From Chloroflexota bacterium (GTDB lineage: Bacteria > Chloroflexota > Chloroflexia > Thermomicrobiales > UBA6265), in assembly GCA_023415845.1 (NCBI GenBank), contig JAEZJB010000260.1, forward strand, positions 1 through 17,646: 17,646 nucleotides of DNA, given 5' to 3'. Below are positions 13,806 through 17,646 of the stretch, in pieces. The notes under the pieces were generated by a model. That model saw only the letters and a program-made list of their open reading frames with translations. It made no database searches and was not told the DNA's origin. The stretch's first letter is position 1. The number at the start of each line of letters is the position of its first letter. The position numbers and the translations under genes are program-made.

Positions 13806-13824
13806 CCCCGGCCACAGGCCCGGG
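13806..13824 (+). other. Small hairpin in the rpmJ-rpsM spacer
   Basis: CCC 13806-13808 and GGCC 13810-13813 pair with GGCC 13817-13820 and GGG 13822-13824, with one C-C mismatch and the loop ACA. It lies in the 59-nt spacer, ahead of the AGAGGA ribosome binding site of rpsM. Pure GC arms make chance occurrence possible. Confidence 0.3.
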
Positions 13825-13844
13825 ATCCACGAAGAGGACGACGT

Positions 13845-14213
13845 ATGGCACGTATTTCGGGAGTTGACCTGCCGCGTGAAAAGCGCGTGGAAGTCGGACT
13901 CACCTACATCTACGGTATCGGCCTGGCCACCAGCCAGAAGATTCTGGCGGAAACCGGCATCAGCCCGGATACCCGCGTTCGCGACCTGACCGACGATGAG
14001 GTCAATCGCCTGCGCGACATCATCGACCGCGAATACCGCGTCGAAGGTGATCTGCGCCGTGAAGTGGCGATGAACATCAAGCGCCTCATGGACATTGGGT
14101 CCTACCGTGGCCTGCGCCACCGTCGCGGCATGCCGCTGCGCGGACAGCGCACGCGCACCAATGCCCGCACCCGCAAGGGACCGAAGCGCGGCATCGGCGG
14201 ACGCAAGAAGTAG
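13845..14213 (+). CDS. rpsM: Small-subunit ribosomal protein S13
   Basis: S13 sits at the top of the 30S head, forms bridges B1a and B1b with the 50S subunit, and touches P-site tRNA with its C-terminal tail. The 122-aa product starts MARISGVDLPREKRVEVGLT. It contains YIYGIGLATSQKILAETGI, and ends with GLRHRRGMPLRGQRTRTNARTRKGPKRG, all diagnostic. ATG 13845 has AGAGGA upstream. In E. coli the S4 repressor site of the alpha operon lies before this gene, but rpsD is not in this cluster. Confidence 0.97.
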   Translation: MARISGVDLPREKRVEVGLTYIYGIGLATSQKILAETGISPDTRVRDLTDDEVNRLRDIIDREYRVEGDLRREVAMNIKRLMDIGSYRGLRHRRGMPLRGQRTRTNARTRKGPKRGIGGRKK

Positions 14214-14229
14214 CAGAACATCAGTGAAC

Positions 14230-14279
14230 GCCGGGTGGCCATGGGCGATCCCGGCACTGTGCATGCCAGTTGGAGGCAT
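14230..14279 (+). promoter_or_regulatory. Two hairpins before rpsK, the second covering its ribosome binding site
   Basis: GCCGGG 14230-14235 pairs with CCCGGC 14250-14255, with an inner GCC/GGC helix (14238-14240 with 14244-14246). Next, ATGCC 14263-14267 pairs with GGCAT 14275-14279. The second stem contains the last two bases of the GGAGG ribosome binding site (14272-14276), and the rest of that site lies in the loop. This could reduce rpsK initiation. It fills the 74-nt rpsM-rpsK spacer. Confidence 0.45.
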
Positions 14280-14287
14280 TGACACGT

Positions 14288-14695
14288 ATGTCAGACAAGC
14301 GTCGCGGAGCTGGACAGAAGGGTCGCATTCGTCGTCGGGATCGAAAGAACATCCCTCGCGGGCGCGCCTACATCCAGGCAACGTTCAACAACACCATCGT
14401 GACCCTCACGGACCCGACCGGCAACGTGATTGCCTGGTCGAGCGCCGGAGCCAACGGGTTCAAGGGCTCGCGCAAGAGCACGCCGTTCGCCGCCCAGATG
14501 ACGGCCGAAGCGGCCGCTCGCCGCGCCCAGGAGCACGGCCTGCGCCAGGTCGACGTCTTCGTCAAGGGGCCGGGCTCGGGTCGTGAAATGGCCATTCGCT
14601 CGCTCCAGTCGAGCGGCATCATGGTGACGTCGATCACCGACACCACCCCGATTCCGTTCAACGGCTGCCGCCCGCCGAAGCGCCGCCGCGTCTGA
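14288..14695 (+). CDS. rpsK: Small-subunit ribosomal protein S11
   Basis: S11 is a platform protein of the 30S subunit next to the E-site mRNA. The 135-aa product has the family core GRAYIQATFNNTIVTLTDPTGNVIAWSSAG and KGSRKSTPFAAQ. It continues with FVKGPGSGREMAIRSLQSSG and ends with the typical NGCRPPKRRRV. I start at ATG 14288, with GGAGG (14272-14276) 11 nt upstream. An in-frame TTG at 14270 overlaps that site. In most bacteria rpsD follows, but here a 208-nt non-coding stretch leads directly to rpoA. Confidence 0.97.
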   Translation: MSDKRRGAGQKGRIRRRDRKNIPRGRAYIQATFNNTIVTLTDPTGNVIAWSSAGANGFKGSRKSTPFAAQMTAEAAARRAQEHGLRQVDVFVKGPGSGREMAIRSLQSSGIMVTSITDTTPIPFNGCRPPKRRRV

Positions 14696-14740
14696 TCGCG
14701 TGGTGCCGCCAGTCTTCCTGCCAGGCTGGCGAGCAGGCAG

Positions 14741-14785
14741 TGCCGGTTCTTCATGAACCGGCTGGTTCCGGTTACGGGACCGGCA
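14741..14785 (+). promoter_or_regulatory. Mutually exclusive hairpins in the rpsK-rpoA leader
   Basis: Two folds compete. Fold 1 is a pair of tandem hairpins: GCCGGTTC 14742-14749 with GAACCGGC 14755-14762 (8 bp), and CTGGTTCC 14762-14769 with GGGACCGG 14776-14783 (up to 8 bp with two G-U pairs, sharing base 14762). Fold 2 is nested: 14741-14749 with 14777-14785 (9 bp, one G-U) enclosing AACCGG 14756-14761 with CCGGTT 14768-14773. Repeated CCGGTT blocks make both possible. A strong AGGAGG follows at 14785-14790. This resembles an attenuator-type switch, but no U-tract follows. Confidence 0.5.
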
Positions 14786-14903
14786 GGAGGTTTCGGTCAT
14801 TTGTTCGCGGATCAGGACAGGGTTGAGCCTGATCTGTCGCGCCGGCATCCAAGGGCGTACATCGGCGCGCATCGAGTACGGCGTCGCAAGGAGGCAAGTC
14901 CGC

Positions 14904-15965
14904 TTGTTGCAGCAACCCGAATTCACCATCAAGACTGTCGAGGCGGGGCTCAACTACGGGCGCTACCAGGTTGAACCGCTCGAACCGGGCTACGGCACCA
15001 CGCTGGGCAACTCCCTGCGGCGGATTCTGCTGCGCTCGCTCGAAGGCTGCGCCGTATCTCGCATTCGCATCGACAACGTGTGGCACGAGTTCGCGACCAT
15101 TCCCAATGTTCGCGAAGACGTGACCGAAGTCGTGCTCAATCTGAAGGGCATCCGCCTTCGCCGCGTGCAGCCGCTGCACGGCGATGTGCGCGCCCACCTG
15201 TACAAGCGCGGCGAGGGCGAAGGCGAAACCGTCGTCACCGCTGGCGACATCGAGTGGCCGGTCGAAGTGGAGCTGGTCAATCCAGAACTGCACATCGCCA
15301 CCCTCGACGGGCCGGACGCCGTGCTGGACATGGATCTCTGGGTGAGTCGCGATCGCGGGTATCGCCCGGCCGAGTCGCAGGAAACCTTTGCGCTCGGCGA
15401 GATTCCGATCGATGCCATCTTCACGCCGATTCAGCGCGTTAACTACGTCATCGAGCCGACTCGCGTCGGCCAGAACGTGGAATACGATCGGCTGATTCTC
15501 GAAATCCTGACCGACGGCACCATCGAGCCGGACGACGCACTCTCCCAGGCGGCCACGATCCTGATGGATCACGCCCGGGTCTTTGCCGAGTTCACGCGGC
15601 CCGAGCCAGACGCTGCTGCTTCTTCCTTCATTCCGGAAGAGGTCCAGAACAAGCCGCTGGCCGAACTCGGTCTTTCTCCACGAGTGCTCAATGCACTCCG
15701 CAGCAAGCAGATCGACAAGGTCGGCCAGGTGCTGACCATGGACCCCGATCAGCTTCTGTCGATTCGCAACTTCGGTCCGCGCTCGCTGACCGAACTTCGC
15801 GAGAAACTGCACGAATACGGTTACCTGCCTGAAGCCGATACCCAGATGATCGAGGAGACCGAGGTCGACGAGAGCGAAGACGCAGAGTCGCTCGAAGTCG
15901 CCGAAGCGATCAAGTCGCTGGGTGGACTTGGCCTGGGCGCCACTGAAGACGAGGACGAGGAGTAA
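14904..15965 (+). CDS. rpoA: DNA-directed RNA polymerase subunit alpha, with acidic C-terminal tail
   Basis: The alpha dimer is the assembly platform of RNA polymerase. The N-terminal domain has LGNSLRRILL at residues 34-43. The C-terminal domain keeps the DNA-contact residues Arg 260 and Asn 263 (E. coli R265 and N268) and the NFGPRSL turn near 289-295. After residue 309 there is a 44-residue tail with 18 acidic residues and one lysine, giving 353 aa against a usual 310-340. The start is TTG 14904, 9 nt after a perfect AAGGAGG (14888-14894). The frame is open further upstream but has no family match. TAA overlaps the rplQ ATG by one base. Confidence 0.95.
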   Translation: MLQQPEFTIKTVEAGLNYGRYQVEPLEPGYGTTLGNSLRRILLRSLEGCAVSRIRIDNVWHEFATIPNVREDVTEVVLNLKGIRLRRVQPLHGDVRAHLYKRGEGEGETVVTAGDIEWPVEVELVNPELHIATLDGPDAVLDMDLWVSRDRGYRPAESQETFALGEIPIDAIFTPIQRVNYVIEPTRVGQNVEYDRLILEILTDGTIEPDDALSQAATILMDHARVFAEFTRPEPDAAASSFIPEEVQNKPLAELGLSPRVLNALRSKQIDKVGQVLTMDPDQLLSIRNFGPRSLTELREKLHEYGYLPEADTQMIEETEVDESEDAESLEVAEAIKSLGGLGLGATEDEDEE

Positions 15966-16318
15966 TGCGACACCAGAAGGCGGGCCGCAAGTTCGGCCGC
16001 AACCCGGCGCAGCGAAAGGCCATGCTTCGCCAGCAGGCCATTTCCCTGATTCTCAACGAGCGCATCATGACCACCGAGGCCAAGGCCAAGGAACTGCGCA
16101 TCGTGGTTGAGAAGCTTGTCACCATTGCCCGTGACGACTCCGAGCACCATCGCCGGCTGGTGATGTCGCGGCTCGATCACGAGAAGTCCGTGGAGCGACT
16201 CTTCGATGTTGTCGCCCCGCGTTACGAAGACGTTCCGGGTGGCTACACCCGCATTTCCAAGCTGGGCCTTCGCCGCGGCGACGCGGCGCCGATGGTCCTG
16301 ATCGAGTTTGTCGCCTAA
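15965..16318 (+). CDS. rplQ: Large-subunit ribosomal protein L17
   Basis: L17 lies at the tunnel exit on the solvent side of the 50S subunit. The 117-aa product begins MRHQKAGRKFGRNPAQRKAM. It contains ERIMTTEAKAKELRIVVEKLVTIA, and ends with GGYTRISKLGLRRGDAAPMVLIEFV, a complete family match at the usual length. The ATG at 15965 shares a base with the rpoA stop, so translation is probably coupled. The purine-rich rpoA end (GAGGACGAGGAG) supplies the ribosome binding site. Confidence 0.97.
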   Translation: MRHQKAGRKFGRNPAQRKAMLRQQAISLILNERIMTTEAKAKELRIVVEKLVTIARDDSEHHRRLVMSRLDHEKSVERLFDVVAPRYEDVPGGYTRISKLGLRRGDAAPMVLIEFVA

Positions 16319-16330
16319 CGGCGACCGATC

Positions 16331-16361
16331 GTCCTCCGGAACCGGTTCGGTTGGGGAGGAC
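16331..16361 (+). promoter_or_regulatory. 12-bp hairpin in the rplQ-truA spacer covering the only SD-like site
   Basis: GTCCTCC 16331-16337 pairs with GGAGGAC 16355-16361 (7 bp). After a GG/GG internal loop, AACCG 16340-16344 pairs with CGGTT 16348-16352 around a GTT loop. The 3' arm contains GGAGG, the only Shine-Dalgarno-like site before truA. Folding would hide it, so truA may be poorly translated or depend on ribosomes arriving from rplQ. Confidence 0.55.
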
Positions 16362-16373
16362 ACGCCTGACGCG

Positions 16374-17234
16374 GTGATACTGAAGCTGACCATCGGCTAC
16401 GACGGCTCCGGCTTTCTCGGATCGCAACGCCAGGCGAATGCACGAACGGTTCAGGAGGAACTGGAACGGGCGTGCAGCACCCTCGGAGGCGAACCAGTCA
16501 GCGTGATGCTGGCTGGCCGCACCGATCGAGGGGTCCATGCAGTGGGTCAGGTTGGCAGCTGCGTGGATTTTCGGCCGGAGATGACGGTGGAGCGACTGCA
16601 AAGCGCGCTGAACCGGATCCTCCCGGACGATGTCGGGGTCTCGCACCTCGAGCGCGTGGATGATGGGTTTCACCCTCGCTACGACGCAGCCTGGCGTGAG
16701 TACCGATATCGGTTGCTGGTGGGAGCCAAGCAGCCAATCGCGGGACACGTTGGGTGGGTGCGGCGCCACGCACTGGATGTGTCGCGGATGTCCGAGGCCG
16801 CAGCCAGCCTGCTGGGGACCCATGACCTGGCCTCCTTCACAGGAGGCGGCGAGGGAGTTCCCTGGTCGCTGCGGTCGAAGGCCAGGCGGGGAACGACCCG
16901 CACCATTCGGCACTGTACCGTTCGGTCGGTGCCACCATGGTGGGGCGCGATTCCCGGGGTGGGCCAGGCCGTGGAGGTTCGGATCATCGCGGACGGGTTT
17001 CTGCCGCAAATGGTTCGCACCATCGTGGGTGGGCTTGTCACCATCGGCCAGGGCGACGAGGAGCCCGACTGGTTCACGCGGCTGGTGCAGCTGGCAGACC
17101 GTCGATATGGCCCGGATCTGGCTCCGGCACACGGATTGATTCTTTGGCGGGTAGGTTACGGCAACGATGTTCCCGACCCTGACCCGGAAGACGAACACCA
17201 CGCGGGCCAGCATGGCCCCGTGAAACATGGTTAA
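16374..17234 (+). CDS. truA: tRNA pseudouridine synthase A
   Basis: TruA converts uridines 38-40 in the anticodon stem-loop of many tRNAs to pseudouridine. The catalytic Asp 51 lies in AGRTDRGVHAVGQV, and the N terminus has YDGSGFLGSQRQ. Later blocks are YDAAWREYRYRL and, near the C terminus, FLPQMVRTIVGGLVTIGQGD. The usual Trp in the YDGTxFxGWQ motif is Ser here. The start is uncertain. GTG 16374 (286 aa) fits the family, but its SD-like GGAGG is 14 nt away and inside a hairpin. TTG 16308, overlapping rplQ, would add 22 unconserved residues. The order rplQ-truA-rplM is common. Confidence 0.93.
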   Translation: MILKLTIGYDGSGFLGSQRQANARTVQEELERACSTLGGEPVSVMLAGRTDRGVHAVGQVGSCVDFRPEMTVERLQSALNRILPDDVGVSHLERVDDGFHPRYDAAWREYRYRLLVGAKQPIAGHVGWVRRHALDVSRMSEAAASLLGTHDLASFTGGGEGVPWSLRSKARRGTTRTIRHCTVRSVPPWWGAIPGVGQAVEVRIIADGFLPQMVRTIVGGLVTIGQGDEEPDWFTRLVQLADRRYGPDLAPAHGLILWRVGYGNDVPDPDPEDEHHAGQHGPVKHG

Positions 17235-17244
17235 GGGAGTTCTC

Positions 17245-17646
17245 GTGGTACAGCGAAGCTATTCAGCCAAACCGACTGAGGTCCAACGCAAGTGGTACGT
17301 TGTCGACGCCGAGGGCAAGACCCTCGGTCGCCTGGCAACGACGGTTGCCGCCACCCTGCGCGGCAAGCACAAGCCGACCTTCACGCCGCACATCGACACC
17401 GGCGATTTCGTCGTGGTCGTGAATGCCGACAAGGTGAAGGTCACCGGCAACAAGGAAACCCAGAAGGTCTACTACCGGCACTCCAACTATCCTGGCGGTC
17501 TCAAGTCCGAGACGCTCAAGGACATGCGTGAGCGCCATCCGGACCGCATCATCGAGAATGCCGTCAAGGGCATGCTGCCGCGGAATTCCCTTGGCAAGCA
17601 GCAGCTGACGAAGCTCAAGATCTACGCGGGTGCCGAGCACCCGCAC
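17245..17646 (+). CDS. rplM: Large-subunit ribosomal protein L13, 5' part (3' end outside window)
   Basis: L13 is an early-assembling 50S protein and a stable partner of L3 and L20. The window holds the first 134 codons of about 145. SAKPTEVQRKWYVVDAEGKT, then TLGRLATTVAATLRGKHKPT and the later NAVKGMLPRNSLGKQQLTKLKIYAG, are typical of the family. The start is GTG 17245, 5 nt after GGGAG (17235-17239) and 10 nt after the truA stop. The usual next gene, rpsI, would lie beyond the window edge. Confidence 0.96.
   Translation, partial: MVQRSYSAKPTEVQRKWYVVDAEGKTLGRLATTVAATLRGKHKPTFTPHIDTGDFVVVVNADKVKVTGNKETQKVYYRHSNYPGGLKSETLKDMRERHPDRIIENAVKGMLPRNSLGKQQLTKLKIYAGAEHPH

Noticed and set aside
14823..14903. 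A longer rpoA starting at TTG 14823
   Set aside because: The added residues do not match alpha subunits, and AAGGAGG is ideally placed for TTG 14904.

Overview
This window is one long, single-strand ribosomal-protein super-cluster, joining the S10, spc and alpha operons end to end. All 32 genes I support read on the plus strand. In order they are: tuf (3' end only), rpsJ, rplC, rplD, rplW, rplB, rpsS, rplV, rpsC, rplP, rpmC, rpsQ, rplN, rplX, rplE, rpsN (type Z), rpsH, rplF, rplR, rpsE, rpmD, rplO, secY, adk, map, rpmJ, rpsM, rpsK, rpoA, rplQ, truA and rplM (5' part only). Both end genes are cut by the window edges. I see no mobile element, CRISPR array, tRNA, rRNA or foreign-looking gene.

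The organism is a high-GC bacterium. The zinc-type S14, C+ type L36, zinc-finger L24, zinc-type adenylate kinase and the alpha-rplQ-truA-rplM order suggest a Chloroflexota bacterium, perhaps Thermomicrobia-like. That assignment is an inference from protein character and gene order only. Two genes usual in this cluster are missing: infA (normally between map and rpmJ) and rpsD (normally between rpsK and rpoA). Each gap is instead an unusually long non-coding stretch, 244 and 208 nt.

Region by region: positions 1-5768 hold the end of tuf and the S10 operon. Positions 5828-13427 hold the spc operon, with secY, adk and map at its end. Positions 13672-17646 hold the alpha operon and its truA-rplM extension. 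Several gene pairs overlap by 1-4 nt or lie 1-2 nt apart (rplD/rplW, rplV/rpsC, rplP/rpmC, rpsE/rpmD, rplO/secY, adk/map, rpoA/rplQ), which points to translational coupling. Other spacers are long for such an operon.

The most interesting signal is in those spacers. Nearly every spacer of 45 nt or more can fold into a hairpin, and none of the strong ones is followed by a U-tract, so they do not look like intrinsic terminators. The best are a 15-bp hairpin between tuf and rpsJ, a 10-bp UUCG hairpin between rpsC and rplP, a composite structure before rplE (where E. coli S8 represses the spc operon), and a hairpin covering the truA ribosome binding site. A set of mutually exclusive hairpins precedes rpoA. 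Inside the 3' end of map there is a clear extended -10 promoter, followed by a leader of about 237 nt packed with stem-loops before rpmJ. This looks like a separate, RNA-regulated start for the alpha operon. Several proteins also carry unusual tails: S5 (Gln/Arg/Gly-rich), L15 (basic then charged) and RNA polymerase alpha (acidic).
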